Assembly (NCBI GenBank): GCA_964539665.1
Contig: CAZIKB010000072.1
Span: 1-32,416, forward strand
Length of the DNA: 32,416 nt
Source of the DNA: CAZIKB01 sp964539665
Lineage (GTDB): Bacteria > Zhuqueibacterota > Zhuqueibacteria > Oceanimicrobiales > Oceanimicrobiaceae
Direction: 5' to 3'
Below, piece after piece: positions 24,906 through 32,416 of the stretch. Within the stretch, counting starts at the first letter, position 1. The number at the start of each line of letters is the position of its first letter. The notes under the pieces are model-generated. The model was given only the letters and a program-made list of their open reading frames with translations, did no database searches and was not told where the DNA came from. The translations under genes were made by a program, and so were the position numbers.

Positions 24906-25898
24906 ATGACTCATTCATCGGAAAATATTGACATCGTTAATACTATGAACTCTGTCTCAAATTCGCATCGTTTTTCTCACAAGTCGATGGCTACAATTTA
25001 TGAGATTATTATAGTACATGAGGATGTCAACTACGCTCAACAGGCTGCTTACGCAGCTTTCTTTGAACTTGATAGACTGGAACAGGAGCTCAGCCGGTTC
25101 ATCGAAAACAGTGACATCTCACGAATAAATAATCTTTCGGCTTATCAGTCTGCTAAAATTAGCCTGGCGACTTTCGAATGTCTGCAGCACAGCGCCCGGA
25201 TGCACCGGGAAACGGATGGGGCTTTTGACATAACGGTTGGGCCGCTTCTAAAGTGCTGGCTGAACCAGGATAAAACCGAGCGTATCCCGTCTAAAGAAGA
25301 ACTGGAGCTTGCACTCCAGCTCACAGGCATTGACCTTTTACAACTGGATGAAAACCAGTATACGGTCAAAGTTAAGGCAAGCCCTGTACAAGTAGATCTC
25401 GGAGGCATCGGCAAAGGCTATGCAGTAGATCAAATAGCAATACTGTTGCGAGAGTGGGGAATTGATACGGCGCTCATTCATGGCGGTTCCAGTTCGGTAT
25501 TGGCGCTTGGTGCGCCTCTCGGAACCAAAGGCTGGCCGCTGACTTTAAGCAAGCCGCGAAATCACAAACAGACTTTAGCGCGTCTGTGTTTGCGGGGCCG
25601 GGCTCTGAGTAGTTCAGGATTACAAAAGGGACGGCATATCATCGATCCGCGTACAGGTAAGCCAGTTGAGGGTAATCTAACCACCTGGGCTTGTGCCTCT
25701 GACACCGCAACCACTGATGCGCTTTCAACCGCTTTTATGATTATGAATCCGGATGAAGTCGAAGAATATTGCCTGAAAAATCAGGAAGTTTTGGCCATGA
25801 TCTTAACCGAGAATAATAACGTGGGAGATGGTAGAATTTCACATTTCGGACCGTGGAATGAAGATGATTTACTCTTTAATTTTAAAAGTGATAAATGA
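24906..25898 (+). CDS. apbE: ApbE-type FAD:protein FMN transferase
   Basis: The 330-residue protein has the ApbE signature set: HKSMATIYEI near the start, DGAFDITVGPLL (about 104-114), VDLGGIGKGYAVD (163-175), a GGSSSVLALG loop (193-202), HIIDPRTGKP (244-253) and SDTATTDALSTAF (265-277) with the Mg-binding D271 and T275. ApbE attaches FMN to Thr/Ser of target proteins such as Nqr or Rnf subunits. The frame is open from 24834, but that extension comes out of repeat sequence; the ATG at 24906 has no strong ribosome site, so the start is unsure. No signal peptide or lipobox is seen with this start, unlike most exported ApbE proteins. No flavin target is visible in the window. Confidence 0.88.
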   Translation: MTHSSENIDIVNTMNSVSNSHRFSHKSMATIYEIIIVHEDVNYAQQAAYAAFFELDRLEQELSRFIENSDISRINNLSAYQSAKISLATFECLQHSARMHRETDGAFDITVGPLLKCWLNQDKTERIPSKEELELALQLTGIDLLQLDENQYTVKVKASPVQVDLGGIGKGYAVDQIAILLREWGIDTALIHGGSSSVLALGAPLGTKGWPLTLSKPRNHKQTLARLCLRGRALSSSGLQKGRHIIDPRTGKPVEGNLTTWACASDTATTDALSTAFMIMNPDEVEEYCLKNQEVLAMILTENNNVGDGRISHFGPWNEDDLLFNFKSDK

Positions 25899-25914
25899 CA
25901 TTCAAATTTGTCTC

Positions 25915-26637
25915 TCACATTTTTGAAAGAATCCGCTTAATAGCCTTGAGTTCAGTAAACATGTGTTTGAGACGCAGGGTTTGAGGTAATCGACTATCGA
26001 GGTCAGCCGTCCACTCTACAGGAAATTCTTTAATTCTTAATCGCTGTTTTAAAGCTCGCAAGATGATTTCTATATCAAACATGAAACCGTCTGTTATGCA
26101 CTCGCTGTACAATTTTCTCGCTAAATCGCCCTGGTAGATTTTAAAACCGCATTGCGTGTCTGTATATTCAGATGGGATTTTCATCACGATGACGATAAGC
26201 CATCGGAACAGCTTTGAATAGATTTTTCTGTAACGTACCTGTGGCACATGAATCTTGCTTTGCTCTAATTTTCTTGAGCCATGGGCTATGACACAGTCAC
26301 CGTTTTTCAACATAGCCAGCGCAGTCAAAACATTGTTAAAAGGCACACAACAACCGCTGTCCGCAAACATCACATTTTTACCTAGCGACATCTTAATACC
26401 AGCTCGGACTGCAAATCCTTTACCCCGATGATGCTCGTAACGAATCACTCTCAGCTCAATTTCCTCAGGTACTTTAACGGTTTGAGCAGCTTCGTATGTT
26501 TTATCACAACTGCCGTCATCAACAATAATAATTTCTCCCCTTAAATTATTTTCCAAAAGAAAAGCTGCTGCAGTCTCAATATCATGTGCAATTTTCTTAC
26601 TTTCCTTGAACGCAGGAATAATGATAGATAGATCCAT
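25915..26637 (-). CDS. GT2 glycosyltransferase, dolichyl-phosphate glucosyltransferase-like
   Basis: The 240-residue protein shows the GT-A start (LSIIIPAFKESKKI), IIIVDDGSCDKT with D40 and D41, the FADSG metal-site motif (D93) and EYTDTQCGFKIY, typical of the ALG5-like branch. No membrane helix is evident after the catalytic domain. It would transfer a sugar from a nucleotide sugar to a polyprenyl phosphate on the cytoplasmic face, making the lipid-linked donor that GT-C enzymes such as the Agl23-like protein use. It is the only clear minus-strand gene, ends 16 bases from the ApbE stop, and starts divergently from the gene at 26872. Confidence 0.9.
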   Translation of the reverse strand: MDLSIIIPAFKESKKIAHDIETAAAFLLENNLRGEIIIVDDGSCDKTYEAAQTVKVPEEIELRVIRYEHHRGKGFAVRAGIKMSLGKNVMFADSGCCVPFNNVLTALAMLKNGDCVIAHGSRKLEQSKIHVPQVRYRKIYSKLFRWLIVIVMKIPSEYTDTQCGFKIYQGDLARKLYSECITDGFMFDIEIILRALKQRLRIKEFPVEWTADLDSRLPQTLRLKHMFTELKAIKRILSKM

Positions 26638-26747
26638 AAACCAAATATGCTAATGATTAAAAACAAAATCAAGTAATTCTAAAAGCAGTGTTGTATTCGG
26701 GCTGCAAAATTTATTGTATTGAGAAATGCTAAACAATTGTGACTAAT

Positions 26748-26776
26748 TTGTTGCATTTTGATTTTAATTCTTTATA
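26748..26776 (+). promoter_or_regulatory. Possible promoter for the TIM-barrel gene
   Basis: TTGTTG (26748-26753), a 17-base spacer and TTTATA (26771-26776) sit in the AT-rich divergent region, about 95 bases before the ATG at 26872. The fit to a standard housekeeping promoter is fair only. Confidence 0.25.
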
Positions 26777-26871
26777 TTAAAAATAGTTAAGTCAAAAATA
26801 ACAATATTTATACGGTGTCAGAACACTCATTAATTCACAGACCATTTTAATTACTTTACAGGAATCAAGCT

Positions 26872-27795
26872 ATGATGAATCGTCGGGACTTTTTAAAACA
26901 ATTGGGGCGATATTCTGTAGGCATTAGCGGCGTTGTGCTATCGAGCAATGTGTTGTCTTCTTGTTCAGAAAAGCTGTTGTTTAATATCTCACTGGCTGAA
27001 TGGTCGCTGCATAAATCCATCTTCGGTGGTGAAATTGCCCATTTGGATTTTGCAAAAATCACAAAATCCGAGTTTGGTATCGATGCCGTGGAATATGTGA
27101 ACCAATTTTTTTCCGATAAGGCTAAAGACAAGGCGTATTTGCAAGAAATGAAAAAGCGTGCCGCTGGTGAAGGAGTACGAAGCTTGCTTATCATGTGTGA
27201 TGGAGAGGGAAATATCGGAGATCCTGATGAGCAAAAACGGCTCCAGACAGTTGAAAACCATTTCAAATGGATTGAGGCGGCTAAATACCTGGACTGCCAT
27301 TCGATACGTGTCAACGCCGCCAGTGAGGGCAGTTACGAAGAACAGATGAAACTTGCGGCTGATGGATTGAGGCGACTGGCAGAATTTGGCGAAACACATG
27401 ACATAAACGTTATTGTCGAAAATCATGGCGGTTTATCGAGCAACGCCCAATGGCTGACGGGTGTCATGAAAATGGTCGACCATCCTCGATGCGGGACACT
27501 TCCTGATTTTGGCAATTTTAGGATTGAAGAGGATCAATGGTATGATTATTACGAGGGAGTGAAGGAGTTGATGCCTTATGCAAAAGCAGTAAGCGCCAAA
27601 TCGTATGACTTTGACTCAGATGGTAACGAGACTAAAATTGATTTCAAGCGCATGATGAAGATCGTTGCCGATGCTGGGTACAGAGGATACGTCGGCATTG
27701 AGTATGAAGGGGAACGGCTGAGTGAGAAAGAAGGTATTTTGGCCACGAAAAAGCTGCTCGAGCAGTGCAGAACTTATCTTGCCGGAAAAATATAA
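26872..27795 (+). CDS. Exported sugar phosphate isomerase/epimerase-like TIM-barrel protein
   Basis: The 307-residue protein begins MMNRRDFLKQLGRYSVG, a Tat leader, ending in a possible lipobox LSSC (Cys 31). The body is a xylose-isomerase-like TIM barrel: LAEWSLHKSIFGG, FGIDAVEYVNQFF, SIRVNAAS, VIVENHGG (E183), LPDFGNF (D212), AVSAKSYDF and YVGIEYEG (E277), giving the usual metal-binding acidic set. CAGGAATCAAGCT precedes the start; the second ATG (26875) is equally possible. Exported members of this family often stand near Gfo/Idh and DUF1080 genes and are thought to act on sugar intermediates. It is followed by an alpha-glucosidase and a symporter on the same strand. Confidence 0.88.
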   Translation: MMNRRDFLKQLGRYSVGISGVVLSSNVLSSCSEKLLFNISLAEWSLHKSIFGGEIAHLDFAKITKSEFGIDAVEYVNQFFSDKAKDKAYLQEMKKRAAGEGVRSLLIMCDGEGNIGDPDEQKRLQTVENHFKWIEAAKYLDCHSIRVNAASEGSYEEQMKLAADGLRRLAEFGETHDINVIVENHGGLSSNAQWLTGVMKMVDHPRCGTLPDFGNFRIEEDQWYDYYEGVKELMPYAKAVSAKSYDFDSDGNETKIDFKRMMKIVADAGYRGYVGIEYEGERLSEKEGILATKKLLEQCRTYLAGKI

Positions 27796-27933
27796 ATAAT
27801 GCCCGGGGCAAATGACCGGCAGATATGAAGTCATCAGTAATATTACTAACCAGCAGGAATTCTTTGCTGACGAATTAATTCATTCTTTATTCAACAACCC
27901 CATATAATTTGAAACCCTAAACCGAAGGGAATA

Positions 27934-29544
27934 ATGAGTCAAGATTTTATTTGGTGGAAGCACGGTGCTTTTTACCAGATTTACCCTCGCAGTTTTATGG
28001 ACAGTAATGCCGACGGTATCGGTGACCTGCAAGGTATCATAAACCGGCTTGATTACGTGGTAGAACTCGGTGTTGATGCAATCTGGGTTTCACCAATCTT
28101 TGCTTCTCCAATGTTAGACAACGGGTACGATGTCTCAGATTATACAGACATTCATCCAATGTTTGGGGACATGGCAACATTCGACCGACTCCTAACAGCA
28201 GCCCACGATCGAAATCTTCGCGTTGTGTTGGACTATGTACCCAATCACACTTCTGATCAGCATCCATGGTACATTGAATCTCGCTCATCGCATGATAATC
28301 CTAAGCGAGACTGGTACCTTTGGAAAGACGCCAAACCAGATGGCGGCCTCCCGAACAATTGGGAAGCGATCTTCGGAGGATCGGCCTGGCAATGGGATGA
28401 GAAAACCCAACAATACTACCTGCATACCTTCCTGAAGGAACAACCTGATCTCAACTGGCGTAATCCGGAAGTGGTTGAGGCCATGCAAGATGTGCTCCGC
28501 TTCTGGCTGGATAAAGGCGTAGACGGCTTCCGTATAGACACAGTAATGTGCTGCATTAAACATTCTGACTTCCCTGACAATCCACCCATAAATGATGACA
28601 GCCCCTTCAAGCCATTTGGACTGAAGCTGGAACCCGTACATTCAATGAATCAACCCGAAATCCATGAAATCTTGCGTGGCTTTCGCCGTCTCTTTGATAG
28701 TTACAACGGTGAACGCGTAATGATTGGAGAAACATGGATATTCGAACTGACTGAATTGGTAAAGTACTACGGTAAGAACCTGGATGAATTACACATTCCT
28801 TTTAATTTTATGGGCACCGTAATGCCCTGGAAAGTGGCTGAGATCAAAACAAATATCTCTGCATACTATTCAGTTGTGCCCGAAGGAGCAACACGCAATT
28901 TCGTATTTGGGAGTCATGACGTACATCGACTTGCTACTCGTTTTAAGCCAGAAAATCACCGTTCAGTTGGCATGCTGCTTTTGACACTGTGGGGAATTCC
29001 AACGATGTATTATGGTGACGAACTTGGTATGGAAGATGCCGATATTCCTCTTGAGCGCAGGCACGATCCGTGGGGGAAAGAGATGCTTGATTTGAATGTA
29101 GGCCGTGATCCCGAACGCACCCCCATGCAATGGGACGCCTCCCCTAACGCGGGCTTTTCACCGCCAGGGGTAGAAACCTGGCTGCCGATAGCGTTCAACT
29201 TTCAAAAAGCTAACGTCGCCGTTCAACAGGAAGATCAGACCTCGACGCTTAATTTCTACAAATCCTTGCTAAAGTTGCGGCGAGAAATACCTGCTTTGCA
29301 TCGGGGAGATTTTAGTTTTGTGGAAGAAACACCTACGGAAATAATGGCTTATGTTCGTAGTGCAGAAGGCGAACGATTGTTGGTGATTATCAATTTCGAA
29401 GGCACTGAGTGTAATTTGGATTTATCTTCACTCGGCAATTCAGGCAAAGTGTTACTCTCCTCTCAATTAGCGAAATCTGACAGGGTGGTTCTATCGGAAC
29501 TGTTGTTGAAACCGCATGAGAGTTTGTTAATAGATTTGACCTGA
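27934..29544 (+). CDS. GH13 alpha-glucosidase (oligo-1,6-glucosidase-like)
   Basis: The 536-residue protein has all GH13 regions: DYVPNHTS (D100, H105), GFRIDTV with nucleophile D202, IGETWIF with acid/base E266, and FGSHDVHR with D329. No signal peptide is seen, so it acts in the cytoplasm. It hydrolyses alpha-glucosidic bonds in short oligosaccharides such as maltose, isomaltose or sucrose; the exact linkage cannot be told. Length and motifs fit the GH13 subfamily 17/23/30/31 group. The start is ATG at 27934 with CGAAGGGAATA upstream. The next gene is a sugar-type symporter, so the pair may import and split a sugar. Confidence 0.93.
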   Translation: MSQDFIWWKHGAFYQIYPRSFMDSNADGIGDLQGIINRLDYVVELGVDAIWVSPIFASPMLDNGYDVSDYTDIHPMFGDMATFDRLLTAAHDRNLRVVLDYVPNHTSDQHPWYIESRSSHDNPKRDWYLWKDAKPDGGLPNNWEAIFGGSAWQWDEKTQQYYLHTFLKEQPDLNWRNPEVVEAMQDVLRFWLDKGVDGFRIDTVMCCIKHSDFPDNPPINDDSPFKPFGLKLEPVHSMNQPEIHEILRGFRRLFDSYNGERVMIGETWIFELTELVKYYGKNLDELHIPFNFMGTVMPWKVAEIKTNISAYYSVVPEGATRNFVFGSHDVHRLATRFKPENHRSVGMLLLTLWGIPTMYYGDELGMEDADIPLERRHDPWGKEMLDLNVGRDPERTPMQWDASPNAGFSPPGVETWLPIAFNFQKANVAVQQEDQTSTLNFYKSLLKLRREIPALHRGDFSFVEETPTEIMAYVRSAEGERLLVIINFEGTECNLDLSSLGNSGKVLLSSQLAKSDRVVLSELLLKPHESLLIDLT

Positions 29545-29627
29545 AAGAAAAGAGTTTTTTTCAGACGTATTGTTTTCATCACATTGGAGCCGTAGAATGA
29601 GCAATTTCAACTCATGGAGAAAGCGCT

Positions 29628-31214
29628 ATGAATACTGATTTTAGTCTACACTTTGTTGATTTAGTCATAATCGGATTGTATATCGTATTTGTCGTTTGGT
29701 TTGGCTTAAGACTGGGAAAGCGCCATAAATCTGCTGAAGATTATTTCCTGGCCGGCCGTTCGATGATTTGGCCGTTTATCGGTATTTCCTTGTTTGCATC
29801 TAACATTTCCAGCACGACGTTGATTGGTCTGGCCGGGGACGCTTACAGCACTGGAATTTCAGTTTTCAACTATGAATGGTTTGCCACAATAATTCTGGTA
29901 TTTTTTGTCATATTCTTCCTGCCATTTGTACTGCGGGCAAGAGTATATACCATGCCGGAATTTTTGGAACGCCGTTTCGACGGACGGGCCCGGAACTATT
30001 TTTCAATCCTGACCCTGTTCCTGAATATCCTGGTGGATACGGCAGGCAGTTTGTATGCCGGCGGACTTATGCTTAAATTAATTTTTCCGGAAATTCCTAT
30101 GTGGCAAACCATCTCGGTTCTGGCCATCGTGGCGGGCGTTTACACCATTGCCGGTGGTTTAGCAGCGGTTATTTACACCGACGCTATTCAGACGGTGTTG
30201 CTGCTGATCGGTTCGGTTGTCATTTCCATCACCGCATTTTTAAAGGTCGGGGGATGGGATGCAATAACCTCCCAGGTTTCTCCCGATATGCTCAGTCTTG
30301 TTCGACCGCTGGATGACCCGGGCGTACCCTGGTTGGGATTGTTCACTGGCTTACCACTACTGGGATTTTACTTCTGGTGCACCAACCAGTTTATGGTGCA
30401 GCGGGTGCTAAGCGCCAAAAATTTACAGCACGGGCGATTGGGCAGTCTGTTTGCCGGTTTACTGAAGCTGCCGGTGTTGTTCATCATGGTCTTGCCGGGC
30501 ACTTTTGCAATTTTACTCTATCCGGAATTACCCAAAGCGGATTTAGTGTATCCGACCTTACTGTTTGACCTTTTGCCGGTCGGACTGCTTGGGCTGGTAA
30601 TGGCGGGCTTTATTGCCGCGCTGATGTCACAAATCGACTCGACCCTCAATTCTGCATCTACCCTTGTAACGATGGATTTCGTCGCCAAAGCCAAACCGAA
30701 ACTCTCACAACAGCAATTGATGAAGGTAGGTCGCTGGGTTACTTTTATTTTTATGATCTTGGCGGCATTGTGGGCCCCACAAATCGAGAAATTTGGTTCC
30801 TTGTTCAAATACTTGCAGAGAGTGCTCTCATACACCGTTCCTCCAGTCGTAGCCATGTTTTTGGTTGGCATTTTTTGGAAACGCGCCAACGCTAAGGGAG
30901 CATTTTATGCTTTGGTGTTCGGTGTGGGATTAGCCGCTATTTTCTTTTACATGAATGAAATTGCCGGTATTACATCTGTGCATTTCCTCTATGTCGCTCC
31001 CATTCTTTTCATTGCCTGCACGGCCATTCTCGTAATCGGCAGTTTGATGACTGCGCCGCCGGATGGAACCATAGTTGCACAATACACCTGGACCAGGGAA
31101 TTTTACAACGCAGAATCCGCGGAACTAAAAAACGTTCCCTGGTATCAAAATTACCGGGTACTATCAGTTATTCTCTCAATTGTGACAGCGGTTATTGTCG
31201 CAGCATTTTGGTAA
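29628..31214 (+). CDS. Sodium:solute symporter (SSS/SGLT-like)
   Basis: The 528-residue protein has about 13-14 membrane helices. GLRLGKRHKSAEDYFLAGRSMIWPFIGISLFASNISSTTLIGLAGDAY is the N-terminal family signature, and VYTIAGGLAAVIYTDAIQT and GFIAALMSQIDSTLNSASTL are further SSS motifs. SGLT-like members bring in sugars with sodium. Position 83 bases after an alpha-glucosidase supports a sugar substrate, though SSS proteins also carry amino acids and vitamins. The ATG at 29628 follows GGAGAAAGCGCT. It is the last complete gene of the sugar block. Confidence 0.92.
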   Translation: MNTDFSLHFVDLVIIGLYIVFVVWFGLRLGKRHKSAEDYFLAGRSMIWPFIGISLFASNISSTTLIGLAGDAYSTGISVFNYEWFATIILVFFVIFFLPFVLRARVYTMPEFLERRFDGRARNYFSILTLFLNILVDTAGSLYAGGLMLKLIFPEIPMWQTISVLAIVAGVYTIAGGLAAVIYTDAIQTVLLLIGSVVISITAFLKVGGWDAITSQVSPDMLSLVRPLDDPGVPWLGLFTGLPLLGFYFWCTNQFMVQRVLSAKNLQHGRLGSLFAGLLKLPVLFIMVLPGTFAILLYPELPKADLVYPTLLFDLLPVGLLGLVMAGFIAALMSQIDSTLNSASTLVTMDFVAKAKPKLSQQQLMKVGRWVTFIFMILAALWAPQIEKFGSLFKYLQRVLSYTVPPVVAMFLVGIFWKRANAKGAFYALVFGVGLAAIFFYMNEIAGITSVHFLYVAPILFIACTAILVIGSLMTAPPDGTIVAQYTWTREFYNAESAELKNVPWYQNYRVLSVILSIVTAVIVAAFW

Positions 31215-31385
31215 AATGTTTCTAAAGGGGTGAATGTGACTTGCAATAATTATACAGTTTCCTTATATCGCACTTGTGAGGGTGTTATACAGTTATCTTT
31301 TCTTTTGGTTAGTTAAATTTTCCTTGTGGATCAATGAAAAAATTGTAATCTTTATGTGTTATCAGGAAACTATAGAAAACAAACG

Positions 31386-31443
31386 TTCTCGGCGACTGGC
31401 GTCGCCGAGAATCGCGGCGCTGACTTCGTCAAGCGCCGCGATT
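31386..31443. repeat. Two adjoining perfect palindromes
   Basis: TTCTCGGCGAC (31386-31396), loop TGGC, GTCGCCGAGAA (31401-31411) is the first stem. The second, AATCGCGGCGCT (31410-31421), loop, AGCGCCGCGATT (31432-31443), begins two bases before the first ends. The GC-rich pair stands in an AT-rich spacer. The frame reads through it, but there is no protein likeness there. Confidence 0.85.
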
Positions 31444-31497
31444 ATGTGCGACCAATCCGATATTAATGTCTTAATAATTACAAGGAGGAGGTGCGTT

Positions 31498-32394
31498 ATG
31501 AGAAGCTGGTTTGTTCTCAAAATAAATGAGTTGATATTTATAGGCATAATTTTAGTACTATTAAATGCATACCCAACCTCAGCCTTCTCACAAAATCCAG
31601 AATGGATTGTCTATAGAAAGATTACAGAATTCTTACCAAGTAACGATATAAATACGCTTGCCATTGACGCAGAAGGAAATAAATGGATAGGGACTGATAA
31701 TGGATTGACAAAGTTCGACGACATAAATTGGACAGTCTATAACAAAGGCAACTCTGGCCTCCCGAATAACGGAGTATCTGCTCTTGCAACTGATAAATCG
31801 AATAATAAATGGATTGGGACTGCAAGTGGATTAGCAAGGTTTGATGGAGTGAACTGGGCGGTGTATAAGACAACTAACTCTGGTTTGCCAAAAAACTTTG
31901 TGAGCGCTCTTGCTATCGATGCACAAGGTAACATATGGATTGGGACTTGGGATGGTGGGTTAGCGAAATTTGATGGAGCAAATTGGACTATTTACGATAA
32001 CGATAATTCTGGACTACCACATAACGAGATTTATGATCTTGTTATTGATGCAGAAAACAACAAATGGATTGGGACTTCAGCTGGTGGATTAGCAAAGTTT
32101 GACGGAGTTAACTGGACAGTCTATGATATTACTAACTCTGGATTACCTGATAACAGCGTCTATTACATTGACATTGATGCAGAAGGCAATAAATGGATGG
32201 GTACTGATGAGGGATTATCAAAGTTTGACGGAGAAAACTGGACGCTCTTCAACGTACTTAACTCGGGGCTGCCAGATAACCATGTACGTGCGCTTGCCAT
32301 TGACGAACAAGGGAACAAATGGATTGGGACTGGAAGATCTTATATATCAAATGATGGTGGACTAGTGTCAAGTCATACTTGTAATGTCGTATAA
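31498..32394 (+). CDS. Reg_prop-type beta-propeller protein, probably truncated
   Basis: I chose the ATG at 31498: AAGGAGGAGGTGCGTT precedes it and a signal peptide follows (ELIFIGIILVLLNAYPTSAFS). The frame is open from 31276, but that part runs through two palindromes. The mature protein has five full repeats of about 42 residues (LAIDAEGNKWIGTxxGLAKFDGxNWTVY...NSGLPxN) and the start of a sixth. These are two-component-regulator propeller (Reg_prop) units. The sixth breaks after WIGTG and DGGL, and the frame ends in an unrelated VSSHTCNVV. Such proteins normally have more blades and often a T9SS tail, so the 3' end seems lost or displaced. Confidence 0.75.
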   Translation: MRSWFVLKINELIFIGIILVLLNAYPTSAFSQNPEWIVYRKITEFLPSNDINTLAIDAEGNKWIGTDNGLTKFDDINWTVYNKGNSGLPNNGVSALATDKSNNKWIGTASGLARFDGVNWAVYKTTNSGLPKNFVSALAIDAQGNIWIGTWDGGLAKFDGANWTIYDNDNSGLPHNEIYDLVIDAENNKWIGTSAGGLAKFDGVNWTVYDITNSGLPDNSVYYIDIDAEGNKWMGTDEGLSKFDGENWTLFNVLNSGLPDNHVRALAIDEQGNKWIGTGRSYISNDGGLVSSHTCNVV

Positions 32395-32416
32395 TAATTT
32401 GTATATTACTCCATCA

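Noticed and set aside
31276..31497. N-terminal extension of the propeller gene
   Set aside because: It reads through two perfect palindromes, has no ribosome site, and a strong ribosome site and signal peptide occur at 31498.
31621..32340. Regular repeats as a possible CRISPR array
   Set aside because: The period is about 126-130 bases and keeps the reading frame; these are protein repeats of a propeller.

Overview
This window looks like a chromosomal piece of a member of the FCB group of bacteria, of the Calditrichota / KSB1 / Ignavibacteria kind. That placement is inference. It rests on a type IX secretion (T9SS) sorting tail of the YPNPFNPST...GLYISRL type, a Ser/Thr kinase fused to a TolB-like PD40 propeller, many lipoproteins, two Tat-type leaders on sugar enzymes, and an Agl23-like membrane protein. 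No rRNA, tRNA, CRISPR array or transposase gene was seen.

Layout. (1) 2-3766: a co-directional unit of a Gfo/Idh/MocA oxidoreductase (cut by the left edge), a seven-heme membrane-anchored cytochrome c that starts inside the oxidoreductase stop codon, and a five-helix putative cytochrome b. (2) 3767-6159: an AT-rich accessory island with a small HNH-type protein, a long folded site resembling an integron attC, and a UPF0175/PIN (DUF3368) toxin-antitoxin pair. (3) 6160-8250: a secreted M3 (Dcp-like) metallopeptidase lipoprotein, followed by 836 bp without a gene that holds two folded repeat elements. (4) 9087-16426: a kinase-propeller receptor, a chimeric remnant joining a second kinase start to a T9SS tail, a lipoprotein, a von Willebrand A protein and a seven-blade SBBP propeller with a T9SS tail. 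(5) 16464-22069: sugar metabolism, with a Tat-exported Gfo/Idh protein, a second Gfo/Idh protein, a NagB/AgaI-like isomerase-deaminase, a ROK sugar kinase and a DUF1080 lipoprotein. (6) 22246-26637: a discoidin-like lipoprotein overlapping an Agl23-like GT-C protein, an ApbE-type flavin transferase, and a convergent GT2 glycosyltransferase. (7) 26872-31214: a Tat/lipobox TIM-barrel sugar isomerase-like protein, a GH13 alpha-glucosidase and a sodium:solute symporter. (8) 31498-32394: a Reg_prop-type propeller that breaks off near the right edge.

How it may work together. The dominant theme is carbohydrate use: Gfo/Idh enzymes, a DUF1080 protein, a TIM-barrel isomerase, an alpha-glucosidase, a ROK kinase, an amino-sugar deaminase and a sugar-type symporter. 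Several are predicted to act outside the cytoplasm. The oxidoreductase-cytochrome c-cytochrome b unit suggests that some sugar oxidation could be wired to the quinone pool; this is a hypothesis. The second theme is repeats: perfect palindromes lie between genes and also in frame within the kinase gene, and two larger folded elements share a related terminal motif.
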